NCBI RefSeq assembly: GCF_000185725.2
Contig: NZ_KI391954.1
Coordinates: forward strand, 930,001 to 994,000
DNA from: Segniliparus rugosus ATCC BAA-974
GTDB taxonomy: Bacteria > Actinomycetota > Actinomycetes > Mycobacteriales > Mycobacteriaceae
Reading direction: 5' to 3'
DNA length: 64,000 nt
In this document: piece by piece, positions 8,542-17,715 of the stretch
Position numbering within the stretch: the stretch's first letter is position 1
Layout: each line of letters opens with the position of its first letter
Program-made: the position numbers and the translations under genes
The notes under the pieces: generated by a model
The model's database searches: none
Seen by the model: the letters and a program-made list of their open reading frames with translations, nothing else
Told to the model about the DNA's origin: nothing

Positions 8542-9783
8542 ATGCCTGAGGCTGTGTGGCCTACGCGACAGGCGAGCAATGCTTGGTTGAGCCGCTCGGT
8601 CGCCGCCGCGACAGCGGTCGGGCTGATGCTCGGCTCGGTCTCTTGCGGCTCGGAGCAGCGCCACGCGACCGCGGGCGTCGCGCAGGGCGCGGCGGGCTCC
8701 GCGGAGGAGGCGTTGCAGCCGAAGCTGGACGTCTCGGTGAAAGACGGCGCGACCGGGGTCTCCCCGGCGGAGCCGGTCACGCTGGCCGCCACCGGCGGAG
8801 TGATCGTCTCCGCGACGCTGACCGGGGCGGACGGCACGGCGGTCAAGACGCAATTGAGCGACGACAAGCACGGCTGGCGCACTGCGGAGCCGCTCGGCTA
8901 CGGGAAGAAGTACACGCTCAAGGCCGAGGTCATGGGCGCGAGCGGGGCGAGCAAGCTGACCCGGACGTTCACGACGTCGGTGCCGAAGGCGCTGACCATG
9001 CCGTATTTCAACAAGGGCAACGGGAACGGGGAGGTCGTCGGCGTCGCCCAACCGGTCGGCGTGAAGTTCGACGAGCCGATCGCGGACCGCGCGGCGGCGG
9101 AGAAGGCGATCAAGGTCACGACCGAGCCCGCCGTCGAGGGCGCGTTCTACTGGATCTCCCCGACCGAGGTCCGGTGGCGGCCCGAGCATTTCTGGAAGAC
9201 GGGCACCAAGGTGTCTGTGGAGGTCCACGACTACGGCGTGGACCTCGGCAACGGGATGTACGGGCAGCAGGACATCGCCACGAGCTTCACCATCGGCGAC
9301 GAGCTGCTGGCTGTTGCGGACGACAACACCAAGCAGATCCAGGTGTTCGTGAACGGCGAGTTGGTCCGCACGATGCCGACGTCGATGGGGATGGACGACC
9401 CGAGGCTGTTGACGAACAACGGCTATTACATCGTCGGCGACCGTAACCAGTCCATGATCATGGACTCTTCGACCTTCGGCCTGCCGACGTGGTCGCCGAT
9501 GGGGTACCGCACCAAAGTGAATTGGGCCACCCAGATCTCCTACAGCGGCATCTACATCCACGCGGCCCCGTGGTCTTTGTGGGCGCAGGGCAAGAGGAAC
9601 ACGAGCCACGGCTGCTTGAACGTGAGCCCGGAAGACGGCAAATGGTTCCTGGAGCACGCCAAGCGCGGCGATGTCGTGCTGGTGAAGAACACGAAGGGCA
9701 CTGTGCTGCCGGGCAACGACGGCTTGGGCGACTGGAATGTCCCATGGGAGGTCTGGAAAGCCGGCAACCGGAGCACGTCGTAA
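8542..9783 (+). CDS. L,D-transpeptidase with Ig-like domains (LdtMt2-like)
   Basis: A 413-residue cell-wall enzyme that forms 3-3 peptide cross-links in peptidoglycan outside the membrane. The C-terminal YkuD domain shows the catalytic His340 in YIHAAP and Cys358 in SHGCLNVS, close in position to M. tuberculosis LdtMt2. Two Ig-like segments precede it. The N-terminus has a hydrophobic signal ending in SVSC, an imperfect lipobox, so lipid attachment at Cys35 is possible but uncertain. ATG 8542 is chosen because AAGGAGG lies at 8528-8534; upstream in-frame codons lack such a site. It ends at a strong shared terminator. Confidence 0.92.
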   Translation: MPEAVWPTRQASNAWLSRSVAAATAVGLMLGSVSCGSEQRHATAGVAQGAAGSAEEALQPKLDVSVKDGATGVSPAEPVTLAATGGVIVSATLTGADGTAVKTQLSDDKHGWRTAEPLGYGKKYTLKAEVMGASGASKLTRTFTTSVPKALTMPYFNKGNGNGEVVGVAQPVGVKFDEPIADRAAAEKAIKVTTEPAVEGAFYWISPTEVRWRPEHFWKTGTKVSVEVHDYGVDLGNGMYGQQDIATSFTIGDELLAVADDNTKQIQVFVNGELVRTMPTSMGMDDPRLLTNNGYYIVGDRNQSMIMDSSTFGLPTWSPMGYRTKVNWATQISYSGIYIHAAPWSLWAQGKRNTSHGCLNVSPEDGKWFLEHAKRGDVVLVKNTKGTVLPGNDGLGDWNVPWEVWKAGNRSTS

Positions 9784-9798
9784 AGGCTTGCAGAAAAA

Positions 9799-9833
9799 GC
9801 GCGCGGGCAGAGATCGCATCTCTGCCCGCGCGC
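9799..9833. terminator. Bidirectional terminator between convergent genes
   Basis: A perfect 16-bp stem (9799-9814 with 9818-9833) with loop CGC is flanked by A5 on the left and T4 on the right. It can therefore stop transcription of the L,D-transpeptidase gene from the left and of the small secreted-protein gene from the right. Confidence 0.92.
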
Positions 9834-9848
9834 TTTTCGCCTGCGGCC

Positions 9849-10136
9849 CTAGTGCTGGATCGAGGTCTGGCAGCCGGTGACTTGGGCGTTCGACGGGACG
9901 CCCCGGCGCGCGGCGCTCATCGCCTCGGCGGCGTTGAGCGCAGAAGAGGAGGAAACCCCGGACCGGGTGCCTCCGCTCGCGGTGCGCTGCACGTAGTGGC
10001 AGGTCACGGTGTACAGCGTGCGCCCGTTGCCGGGGCCGGGCTTGGTGTGGGCAGTCGGAGCCGCTTCGGCGGAGGGCGCTTGGGAGCCGAGCGCCCCGGC
10101 GAACAGGCAGAGAGCTGCGATGACAGTGGTCTTCAC
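9849..10136 (-). CDS. Small secreted protein, unknown function
   Basis: A 95-residue protein with a clear signal peptide: VKTT, then a hydrophobic stretch, then a likely AEA cleavage site near residue 26. The mature part of about 70 residues contains two cysteines that could form a disulfide and many Ser, Thr and Ala residues. I do not recognise a family. The GTG at 10136 is preferred because AAAGGA lies just upstream; a TTG six codons earlier is also in frame. It faces the L,D-transpeptidase gene across a shared terminator, and no function follows from that. Confidence 0.65.
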   Translation of the reverse strand: MKTTVIAALCLFAGALGSQAPSAEAAPTAHTKPGPGNGRTLYTVTCHYVQRTASGGTRSGVSSSSALNAAEAMSAARRGVPSNAQVTGCQTSIQH

Positions 10137-10201
10137 GTGGTTTCCTTTGCTCAAAAATCAGATATCAGGGTGGTTTCCCGCTCAGTTTCTCGTCTTGTGT
10201 T

Positions 10202-10216
10202 GTCTGAGGCTCAGAC
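10202..10216. promoter_or_regulatory. 15-bp palindrome, possible operator
   Basis: GTCTGAG and CTCAGAC are perfect complements around a single central G. The site is in the gap between the divergent small secreted-protein gene and the hypothetical gene at 10413. Nothing else is recognisable in that 276-bp gap. Confidence 0.35.
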
Positions 10217-10412
10217 GCCATTGTCTTGAACTTCGCGCGACGAGAACTCCCCCTCCTGTGGTGGGTTGCGCTCTCACACGGTTAGACGCCCTGCGGCCGC
10301 GTTTGGTTCCCTTCCCCGGAGAAATGAGGTTTCGAAACTGTTTCGCGCTGCGAGCGCGAGCAGCCTTGGGAAACTCGTTGCCAGAAGGCCCTGTCTCCGG
10401 CAGGATGCTTCT

Positions 10413-10856
10413 GTGGCCGGGTTCTCTTCAATCGCGTTCGTCCTCCAGGAGTTCGAGAGCTGGGCCCTCCTCGCTGGTGTGGTCCCGGTGGTGGACGGCA
10501 CGAGTTTGGTGGAGCTCGCCGCCCAGTACGAAGCCCGCGCCGGGTTCGTCCCGTCTGGCGGCTACGCGCCGTTGACCAGCAGCCCCGGCACGTTGCTCGC
10601 CTACTATCTGGGCGAGACAAGCGATGACATGTTGTTCGGCGAGGGCAAAACGGCCCTGCTCGGCTGCAGTTGCGGGGAGGCGGGCTGCTGGCCGTTCTGC
10701 TGCCGGATCCAGGTTTCCCGGAACTCGGTGACGTGGAGCGGTTTCGGGCAGCCGTTCCGACCGGAGCGCGATTACGAAGGCTTCGGCCCGTTCGTGTTCG
10801 ACCGGGGAGAGTACGAGGCCGCGCTCGCGGCGCTCACGCGGGCTGCGCGGGCTTAG
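10413..10856 (+). CDS. Conserved hypothetical protein, Cys-rich core
   Basis: A 147-residue protein of unknown function. It has a cysteine cluster LLGCSCGEAGCWPFCCRI in the middle and an aromatic segment around WSGFGQPFRPERDYEG, ending in a DRGEYEAALAAL helix. The GTG at 10413 is chosen because similarity-looking sequence begins there and CAGGAT lies upstream. The frame is open further left to 10266, but that part is low-complexity and Arg-rich. The cysteines suggest metal binding, an inference only. Its stop lies inside the first unit of the tandem repeat derived from the recR 3' end, so its own C-terminus was set or changed by that duplication. Confidence 0.6.
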   Translation: MAGFSSIAFVLQEFESWALLAGVVPVVDGTSLVELAAQYEARAGFVPSGGYAPLTSSPGTLLAYYLGETSDDMLFGEGKTALLGCSCGEAGCWPFCCRIQVSRNSVTWSGFGQPFRPERDYEGFGPFVFDRGEYEAALAALTRAARA

Positions 10857-11085
10857 GCGGGGCTGCGGCGTCCGGCGAGCGCTCTGCCCAGCGTCATCTC
10901 GTCGGCTCGGTGCTGGTTGGTTCGCCTCCGGTGTCCGCTGGTTAGGCGGGGCTGCCGCGTCCGGCGAGCGCTCTGCCCAGCGTCATCTCGTCGGCTCGGT
11001 GTTGGTTGGTTCGCCTCCGGTGTCCGCTGGTTAGGCGAGGCTGCGGCGTCCGGCGAGCGCTCTGCCCAGCGTCATCTCGTCGGCG
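10853..11085. repeat. Tandem 89-bp repeat copied from the 3' end of recR
   Basis: About 2.6 units with an 89-bp period: matching positions are 10862, 10951 and 11040. Each unit carries the last 18 or so codons of recR with its stop, plus about 35 bp of downstream sequence. Units differ at only a few bases, so the duplication is recent. Only the unit at 11031-11085 is attached to a complete recR. Confidence 0.9.
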
Positions 11086-11642
11086 AACTCCAAATCCCCG
11101 CCCATCGGCAGACCCGAGGCGAGCCGAGTCACCTCTAAGTCGGGGAAATTGGCGAGCATCCGAGCGAGGTAGGTGGCGGTCGCTTCGCCTTCGGTGTTCG
11201 GGTCTGTCGCGATGATGATCTCGGTGACGGTCACCCCGTCCACAGCGGACGCGAGCCTGGTCAGCAGTTCTTTGACCCGCAACCGGTCGGGTCCGACGCC
11301 CGCGAGCGGGTTGAGCGCTCCGCCGAGCACGTGGTATCGGCCGTGGAACTCCCTGGTGCGTTCGATGGCGACGACGTCCTTCGGCTGGGAGACCACGCAG
11401 ATGCGGGAAAGATCTCTGCGCGGGTCTTTGCAGATCCGGCAGATCTCGTCTGCCGCGATGTTCCCGCAAATATCGCAGAACTGCACGCCGTCGCGGATCT
11501 TGGCGAGCGCCGAACCGAGCCGGTCGATCTCCGGTTTCGGGGACCCGACGAGGTGGAACGCGATGCGCTGCGCGCTTTTGGGCCCGACTCCGGGCAAGCG
11601 GCTCAACTCATCAATGAGGTCCTGGACCGGGCCTTCAAACAC
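11031..11642 (-). CDS. recR: Recombination mediator RecR
   Basis: A 203-residue protein of normal length that acts with RecO in loading RecA at gaps. An N-terminal helix-hairpin-helix region ([13 protein letters not shown]) is followed by a C4 zinc finger with Cys56, Cys59, Cys68 and Cys71. A Toprim domain follows, with the acidic [14 protein letters not shown]. It follows ybaB by 32 bp on the same strand, the usual ybaB-recR arrangement. Its last codons are duplicated twice further downstream in an 89-bp tandem repeat, and the intact copy is unaffected. Confidence 0.96.
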   Translation of the reverse strand: MFEGPVQDLIDELSRLPGVGPKSAQRIAFHLVGSPKPEIDRLGSALAKIRDGVQFCDICGNIAADEICRICKDPRRDLSRICVVSQPKDVVAIERTREFHGRYHVLGGALNPLAGVGPDRLRVKELLTRLASAVDGVTVTEIIIATDPNTEGEATATYLARMLANFPDLEVTRLASGLPMGGDLEFADEMTLGRALAGRRSLA

Positions 11643-11674
11643 TCCAGGAGTCTACTGCGCGCACGGCGCGCGGC

Positions 11675-12451
11675 TCACCAACGTGGCCGGTAATGCTGAT
11701 AATTGGCGAGCGACGGCCGCTCAGGCCCGGGCGGGGCCGTTTCGCCTGCGTGCGCGGGAGCCGCTGGTTCGGAAGCTGCGGGCGATGGCGCGGGTTCTTC
11801 AGCCGATGGGGCTGCTGCGGGGAGGTCGGGCAGGCTCAGATCTGGAGCTGTCGGCTCAGGCGCGGCGGCTGGCGCGGGCTCCTCGGGGAACTCTGGGAGG
11901 GCCAGGTCTGGGACGGCCGCGACGGGCTTTGCCGCCTCCGCGGAGAGACCGGGGGAGAGGGAGACGCCTGGCGACAGCGAGGGCGTGGAGACGGACACGG
12001 ACGGAGACGAAAGCGTAGGCGCGGCGGGAGACGGCTCTTCGACGGGCTCTTCGGCCGCAGGCTGCTGGACCGGTTCCGGGTCCGACTCTGGCTCTGGAGA
12101 CTCCGACTCTGGCTCTGGCTCCGGCTCTGGCTCTGGCTCCGGCTCTGGAAGAGCGATGTTGAGCGGGGAGAGAATGTGCGAAGCGAGATCCCGCGCCTGG
12201 TTGTTCGCGCTGCGGAAGGCTTGCAAGATCTTCTGTTGGAGCCCTTCGACATCGTCCGGGTCCACTGCGGCGGGGTCGATTTTGATGTCGCTGACCTCGC
12301 CCAGTCCGAGCACGGTCACGCTCACCTGCCGGTCCTGGTCGAAACCGGTCGCCCGCACGGAGGCCACGTCCGTTTGAGCTTCCAGGTATTTGCGCTTGAT
12401 CTCCTCCAGTTGCTGCAGCACGGCCCGGGGGTCAGGGATGCTTGTGCTCAC
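11675..12451 (-). CDS. YbaB/EbfC-family nucleoid-associated protein with long Pro/Glu-rich tail
   Basis: Residues 1 to about 100 form a YbaB domain, a small dimeric DNA-binding fold. The family motif region is recognisable as VTVLGLGEVSDIKIDP followed by DPDDVEGLQQKI. Homologues are usually 100-135 residues, while this one has 258. The extra 155 residues begin with alternating Glu-Pro repeats and continue as Pro/Ala/Ser-rich, probably disordered sequence that ends in NYQHYRPRW. Placement 32 bp before recR supports the assignment. dnaX, which usually precedes ybaB, is not adjacent here. The tail has no function I can assign. Confidence 0.82.
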   Translation of the reverse strand: MSTSIPDPRAVLQQLEEIKRKYLEAQTDVASVRATGFDQDRQVSVTVLGLGEVSDIKIDPAAVDPDDVEGLQQKILQAFRSANNQARDLASHILSPLNIALPEPEPEPEPEPEPESESPEPESDPEPVQQPAAEEPVEEPSPAAPTLSSPSVSVSTPSLSPGVSLSPGLSAEAAKPVAAVPDLALPEFPEEPAPAAAPEPTAPDLSLPDLPAAAPSAEEPAPSPAASEPAAPAHAGETAPPGPERPSLANYQHYRPRW

Positions 12452-12682
12452 CCGCCATCACTCTCCTCTCGTATTGTGAAGAACATACCAGGTGCGGCCC
12501 TTCTCTCCGGGGCACTGCAGGGGGTTCGTGACCAGGTGCGCGGCGTTTCTGTGCGGTGCGGATATCGCGAAGGGAGAGGCTCGCGAGCGAGGGCCGGCAC
12601 AGCGGCGAAGAAGGGAAAGCAGCATGCCGAGGCGCGACCGCGCGGGGCGTCCGGGCGGCGCGGAAAGCGCCGGCTGGAGGCT

Positions 12683-13123
12683 TTAGCCCGCGAGACGCTT
12701 CGCGAGGTTGCCGAGCACCTCGCCTTGGATCTTCTTCAAGCCCAGCGGCGCGAAGATGCCTTCGAAGATCCCTTTGACGCCGCCCGCGCCGTTCCAGGTG
12801 GTCGTCACGGTGACTTGTGCGGCCCCTTCGCCAGCCGGGGCGACTTTCCACACGGTGACGAGGCTGGAGTTCGCGTCCTTCTCGGTGACCGTCGAGCCGT
12901 CCACGACGACCGACGCTTTGACGTTGCGGGAGCGGGACTCCGTCGCCTGCAGCGTCCACTGCGCCACCGTGCCAGACCCGGTTCCGCCTTCGAGGACCTG
13001 GTAGTCCCGGTAGTGGCCGCTCAAGATCGCGGGCCGGACCTCGCGGTAGTCGGCGATGGCGGCGAGAGTCTTCTCCTTGCTCGCCGGGATGGTCAGGCTG
13101 CTTTCGGCTTTCACTTGTCCCAT
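12683..13123 (-). CDS. SRPBCC-fold protein (Rv3718c-like)
   Basis: About 146 residues with the START/SRPBCC pattern: a first strand with SSLTIPASKEKTLAAIADY, several beta strands, and a long C-terminal helix ending GEVLGNLAKRLAG. Such folds bind hydrophobic ligands, and no ligand can be deduced here. The start is uncertain. ATG at 13123 fits the family N-terminus, ATG 13132 and GTG 13165 are also in frame, and none has a well-spaced ribosome-binding site. It is divergent from the FAD oxidoreductase gene as in M. tuberculosis Rv3718c/Rv3719, which supports the family call. Confidence 0.75.
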   Translation of the reverse strand: MGQVKAESSLTIPASKEKTLAAIADYREVRPAILSGHYRDYQVLEGGTGSGTVAQWTLQATESRSRNVKASVVVDGSTVTEKDANSSLVTVWKVAPAGEGAAQVTVTTTWNGAGGVKGIFEGIFAPLGLKKIQGEVLGNLAKRLAG

Positions 13124-13208
13124 GGCTCCCATCGTAACTGGTGGGGCGAGCTTGGAGTTGATCACATTCCTCTAGCACCTGGCGCGAGGATTGGCTACCG
13201 TAGAGGGT

Positions 13209-14590
13209 ATGGCGGTCGATTACGCGACCGGTTTGTTTCGGCTCGCAGATTCGTACCGGCGGATCCCCGCCGGGGAGCCCGTACGCCTTGCGAAGCGGAC
13301 GTCGAATCTCTTCCGCCAGCGGGCGAAGGCCGCCGCGCCCGGCTTGGACGTCTCCGGCCTCTCCGGAGTGTTCGACGTGGACCCGAGGTCGCGGACCGCG
13401 CAGGTCGGCGGGATGTGCACCTATGAGGACCTCGTCGCCGCCACGTTGCCGCACGGGCTCTCGCCGTTCGTGGTCCCGCAGCTGAAGACCATCACCATCG
13501 GCGGGGCGGTCACCGGCATGGGCGTGGAGTCGGCCTCGTTCCGAAACGGCCTGCCGCACGAGTCGGTGCTCGAGATCGACGTGCTCACCCCGGCGGGGGA
13601 GGTCGTCACGGCCCGGCCTTCGGGGAGCACAGCGATTTGTACTTCGGCTTTCCGAACTCTTACGGCACGCTCGGCTACGCCACGAGGTTGACGATCGAAT
13701 TGGAGCAGGCCGCGCGGTACGTCGCGCTGCGCTCGGTCCGGTTTTCCGATCTTGATGAGCTGAGCGCGGCCATCGTCGCGATCTGCGCGGAACGGGCCTG
13801 GGAGCGCGAGGCGGTGGACTACCTCGACGGCGTGGTCTTCTCCGCAGGTGAGTCCTACCTCGTGCTGGGCAGGCAGACCCACGAGCCCGGGCCGACCAGC
13901 GACTACACCGGGCAGCGGATCTTCTACCAGTCGATCCGGCACCCCGAGGCCGGCAAGGCGAAACGCGACCGGCTCACCACGCACGACTATTTGTGGCGCT
14001 GGGACACGGACTGGTTCTGGTGCTCGCGGGCTTTCGGCGCGCAGCACCCGCTCGTGCGGCGGCTGTGGCCGAGACGGTGGCGGCGCTCGAGCGTGTACTG
14101 GAAGCTCGTCGCCCTCGACCGCAGGTTCGGGGTCGCCGACCGTTTGGAGCGCCGCGCGGGGCGCCCGCCGCTGGAGCGGGTCGTCCAAGACGTCGAGGTG
14201 CCCGTGGAGCGGCTCGCCCAGTTCGTGCGATGGTTCCTCGGCGCGACGGGGATCGCGCCGGTGTGGCTCTGCCCGATCGTCCTGCGCCAGCGCGCGGGGC
14301 CCGCCCGTCCGTGGCCGCTCTACCCGCTGGAGTCGGGCAAGACGTGGGTGAACGTCGGCTTCTGGTCCTCCGTGTCCCAGCGGCCGGGGGACCCGAGCAG
14401 CACGAACCGCCTGATCGAGCGGACCGTCGCGGAGTTCTCCGGCCACAAGTCGCTGTATTCGGAGTCGTTCTACGCGCCGGAGGAGTTCGAGAAGCTCTAC
14501 GGCGGGCAGCGCTACCGCGACTTGAAAGCCCGGTACGACCCGGAGGGCAGATTCCTGACGCTGTACCAGAAAACCGTTCGGAACAGATGA
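13209..14590 (+). CDS. FAD-binding oxidoreductase (Rv3719-like), frame broken near 13620
   Basis: Two abutting reading frames make one FAD-linked oxidase of about 460 residues. The first part (from ATG 13209) holds the FAD-binding segment with YEDLVAATLPHGLSPFVVPQ and ITIGGAVTGMGVES. The second part continues from GEHSDLYFGFPNSYGT to the C-terminus. The join needs one extra base in the stretch 13614-13627, so a single-base deletion is present in the organism or the assembly. Homologues sit next to a cyclopropane synthase, as here (Rv3719-Rv3720). A role in modifying or reducing unsaturated lipids is a reasonable guess from that pairing. Confidence 0.78.
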
Positions 14591-14604
14591 CCGAGGAGCG
14601 CGCG

Positions 14605-15912
14605 ATGACCACGACACTGCCAACGACGAAGACCGACGGCCTCGCCTACGTGCTGGCCTCGTGCATGATGCCGCACGCCGGAGCGGCCCCCGGCCTGCGC
14701 TTCACCGCGTTCGACGGCAGCGCGGCGGGGCCGCCCGGCGCGCCGTTCGGGTTCCACTTGCTGAGCGAGCGAGGGGCCCGGTACCTGTTCACCTCGCCGG
14801 GCGAGCTGGGGCTCGCCCGCGCCTACGTCTCCGGCGAGCTGCGCTTGTCGGGGGTGCACGAGGGCGATCCGTACGAGGCGCTGAGACTGCTCGCGGACAA
14901 CCTGGCTTTCCATCCGCCCCGGACGCTGGAGTTGATCAAGACGGTGGCCGCGATCGGGCCCCGCGCGCTCGCCCCGATCGCGCCGCCGCCGCAAGAGGCC
15001 AGGCCCCGGTGGCGGAGGGTCGCCGAGGGCGTCAGGCATTCGAAGGCGAGGGACGCCGAGGCCATCCACCACCATTACGACGTGTCGAACACGTTCTACG
15101 AGCACGTGCTCGGCCCGTCGATGACCTACACCTGCGCCTGCTACCCCGATCCCGCCGCGACCCTTGAGGCGGCGCAGGAGCACAAATACCAGCTCGTGTT
15201 CGAGAAGCTGGGGCTGAAGCCGGGGGACCGGCTGCTCGACGTCGGCTGCGGTTGGGGCGGCATGGTCCGCCACGCGGCCAGACGGGGCGTGCGGGCGTTG
15301 GGCGTGACGCTCTCGGCGCAGCAGGCGGCCTGGGCCGGGCAGGCGATCGAGCGCGAAGGGCTCGGCGGCCTCGCCGAAGTCCGCCACGGCGACTACCGGG
15401 ACGTGGCGGAGGGGGGCTTCGACGCGGTCTCCTCCATCGGCCTCACCGAGCATATCGGCGTGGCGAACTACCCCGCGTATTTCGGGTTCCTGCGCGACAA
15501 GCTCAAGACCGGCGGGCTTTTGCTCAACCACTGCATCACCCGGCCGGACAGCAAGCTGGTGCATCGCGCGGGCTCGTTCATCGACCGCTACGTCTTCCCC
15601 GACGCGGAGCTCGCGAGCTCCGGGCGGATCACCGTCGAGGTCCAAGACGCCGGGCTGGAGGTCCGGCACAGCGAGAATCTGCGCGAGCACTACGCGATGA
15701 CATTGCGGGATTGGTGCCGCAACCTGGTCGACCGTTGGGAAGAGGCGGTCGCCGAGGTCGGCGAGGGCACGGCCCGCGTGTGGGGCCTCTACCTCGCCGG
15801 GTCGCGCCTGAACTTCGAGCGCAACAACATCCAATTGCACCAGGTCCTCGCGGTCAAAACCGACGAGCGCGGCGGCGCGGGGCTGCCGCTTCGGCCCTGG
15901 TGGCGGCCATGA
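14605..15912 (+). CDS. Cyclopropane-fatty-acyl-phospholipid synthase family methyltransferase
   Basis: A 435-residue SAM-dependent enzyme of the CFA/Rv3720 type, which adds a methylene or methyl group to a double bond of a fatty acyl chain in phospholipid. An N-terminal lipid-binding region precedes HHHYDVSNTFYE and the SAM motif LLDVGCGWGGM, with SSIGLTEHIG further on. ATG 14605 is preferred because GAGGAG lies six bases upstream. ATG 14587, overlapping the previous stop, would add six residues. It is coupled to the FAD oxidoreductase, which suggests two steps on one lipid. Confidence 0.9.
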   Translation: MTTTLPTTKTDGLAYVLASCMMPHAGAAPGLRFTAFDGSAAGPPGAPFGFHLLSERGARYLFTSPGELGLARAYVSGELRLSGVHEGDPYEALRLLADNLAFHPPRTLELIKTVAAIGPRALAPIAPPPQEARPRWRRVAEGVRHSKARDAEAIHHHYDVSNTFYEHVLGPSMTYTCACYPDPAATLEAAQEHKYQLVFEKLGLKPGDRLLDVGCGWGGMVRHAARRGVRALGVTLSAQQAAWAGQAIEREGLGGLAEVRHGDYRDVAEGGFDAVSSIGLTEHIGVANYPAYFGFLRDKLKTGGLLLNHCITRPDSKLVHRAGSFIDRYVFPDAELASSGRITVEVQDAGLEVRHSENLREHYAMTLRDWCRNLVDRWEEAVAEVGEGTARVWGLYLAGSRLNFERNNIQLHQVLAVKTDERGGAGLPLRPWWRP

Positions 15913-15937
15913 CTGGGGAGCCGTACACTGGCTCCCG

Positions 15938-17715
15938 ATGAACGACACGTTCCAGGTCGACCTTCGTGGGTCGTCGACCTGCTCTCCCACCATTTGTACT
16001 CGAGCCCCCGGGTTTACCTGCGGGAGCTGCTGCAAAACGCGGTGGACGCGATCACCGCCCGGCGGGCGGTGGACCCGCACGCTCCCGCCGAGATCCGGAT
16101 CGAGGCTTCCGGCGGCGCTTTGGCGGTCGTCGACACGGGGATCGGCCTCGCGCCGGACCAGGTCCGAGAGTTCCTTGCCACGATCGGACGCAGCTCGAAG
16201 CGCGACGATTTCGGTTTTGCGCGGCACGAGTTCCTCGGCCAGTTCGGCGTCGGCCTGCTTTCGGCGTTCCTCGTCGCGGACGAGGTCGAGGTGACGACGA
16301 AGGCCGAGGGCAGCGCGCCGGTGCGGTGGGTCGGCCGCAGCGAGGGGTCGTACTCGACCGAGCCCGCCGAACGCGACGAGGTCGGCACGACGGTCCGGCT
16401 CGCGGCGCGACCCGGCTCGGGGGAATGGTTCGACCCGAGGACGGTCCGCGACATCGTCCGGCATTTCGGCTCGATGCTGCCGTACCCGATCACGGTCAAC
16501 GGCGAAGCCGTCTCGGGCGGCGGGCTGCCGTGGGAGAAAGACGGGCGCAGCACCGGCCGCCGGGCGGCGGACCTGGTCGGCTACGCCCAGGACGTCCTGG
16601 GGTTCACCCCGTTCGACTTCGTGGAGCTCGAAGCCCCTGAGGCGGGTTTGACGGGGGTCGCGTACATCATGGGGAGCGCCGCGAACCCGACGCAATCGGG
16701 CGCGCACCGGGTGTACGTGAAGCGGATGCTCCTCACCGAGGACGCCGACCGGCTGTTGCCGGATTGGGCGTTTTTCGCCCGCTGCGTGGTGAACGCGGAG
16801 GAGCTGCGTCCGACCGCCAGCCGCGAGGCGCTCTACGAGGACGAGCTGCTGGCGAGCGTGCGCGAGACGTTGGGCGCGCGTCTGCGGTCTTGGCTGATCG
16901 CGCTCTCGGTCGCCGATCCGGACAGGTTGGGCGTCTTCCTCGAGGCGCACCACCTCGGAGTCAAAGCCCTCGCGGTGCACGACGACGAGATGCTGCGGCT
17001 CATCGGGAAATTCTGGCCGCTGCAGACCAGCTGCGGCCCCATGACCCTCGCCGCGCTCGCCGAACGGGGCGGGCCGGTCGGGTACACGCCGCGATTGGAC
17101 GAGTTCCGCCAGCTCTCTCAAATCGCGGCTGCGCAAGGCCTGGTGTTGGTCAACGCGGGCTATGTCTACGACGCGGAGATCATCCGGCGCTACACCCGCG
17201 TCGACCCGGCGTTCTCGGCCCGCGAAATCGGCCCCGGCGATATCGCAACGCAGCTCGACGAGCTTGAGCCGGAACTCGCCAGGGGGCTTGCGCCGTTCCT
17301 CGCCGAAGCGGGAAAGATCCTCGGCCCGCTCGGCTGCGAGGTGGCGATGCGCAGCTTCGAGCCCGCCGGGGTCGCCGCTTTGTACTTGTTGGACCGGGCG
17401 GACGCGTATCAGAACGACTTGCAGGCGACAAAAGGGCAGGCGGACGAGTTGTGGTCGCAGCTGCTGTCCGTGTTCGAGAAACCAGCGGCGCGGGGCCCGC
17501 AGCTGGTGCTCAACTTCCGCAACCCGCTGGTGGAACGGGTCGTCGGGCTCGCGGGGAAACCAAGGCTGTTGCGTCCGGTGCTCGAAGGCGTCTACGGGCA
17601 CGCGCTGCTGCTCGGGCAGCATCCGCTCAAAGGGGCCGACTCGGCCCTGCTCAACCGCTCGTTCCTCGGCCTGGTGGAGCTGGCTTTGGCCAACGGGGGC
17701 TCCGATGAGCAGTGA
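15938..17715 (+). CDS. HSP90/HtpG-family protein, frame broken near 15970
   Basis: Reading starts at ATG 15938 (MNDTFQVDLRG) and then needs one extra base at the GGG of 15968-15970 to continue as VVDLLSHHLYSSPRVYLREL. The repaired product is about 592 residues. It has the GHKL ATPase signature: Glu30 and Asn34 in RELLQNAVDA, DTGIGL for nucleotide, and GQFGVGL in the lid. It is an ATP-dependent chaperone by family, shorter than typical HtpG (about 620-650), with a divergent C-terminal third. It overlaps the next gene by 11 bases, so the two products are probably made together. Confidence 0.82.

Noticed and set aside
10266-10412. A longer N-terminus for the Cys-rich hypothetical protein
   Set aside because: The upstream part is Arg/Pro-rich with no ribosome-binding site; the conserved-looking part begins at the GTG at 10413.
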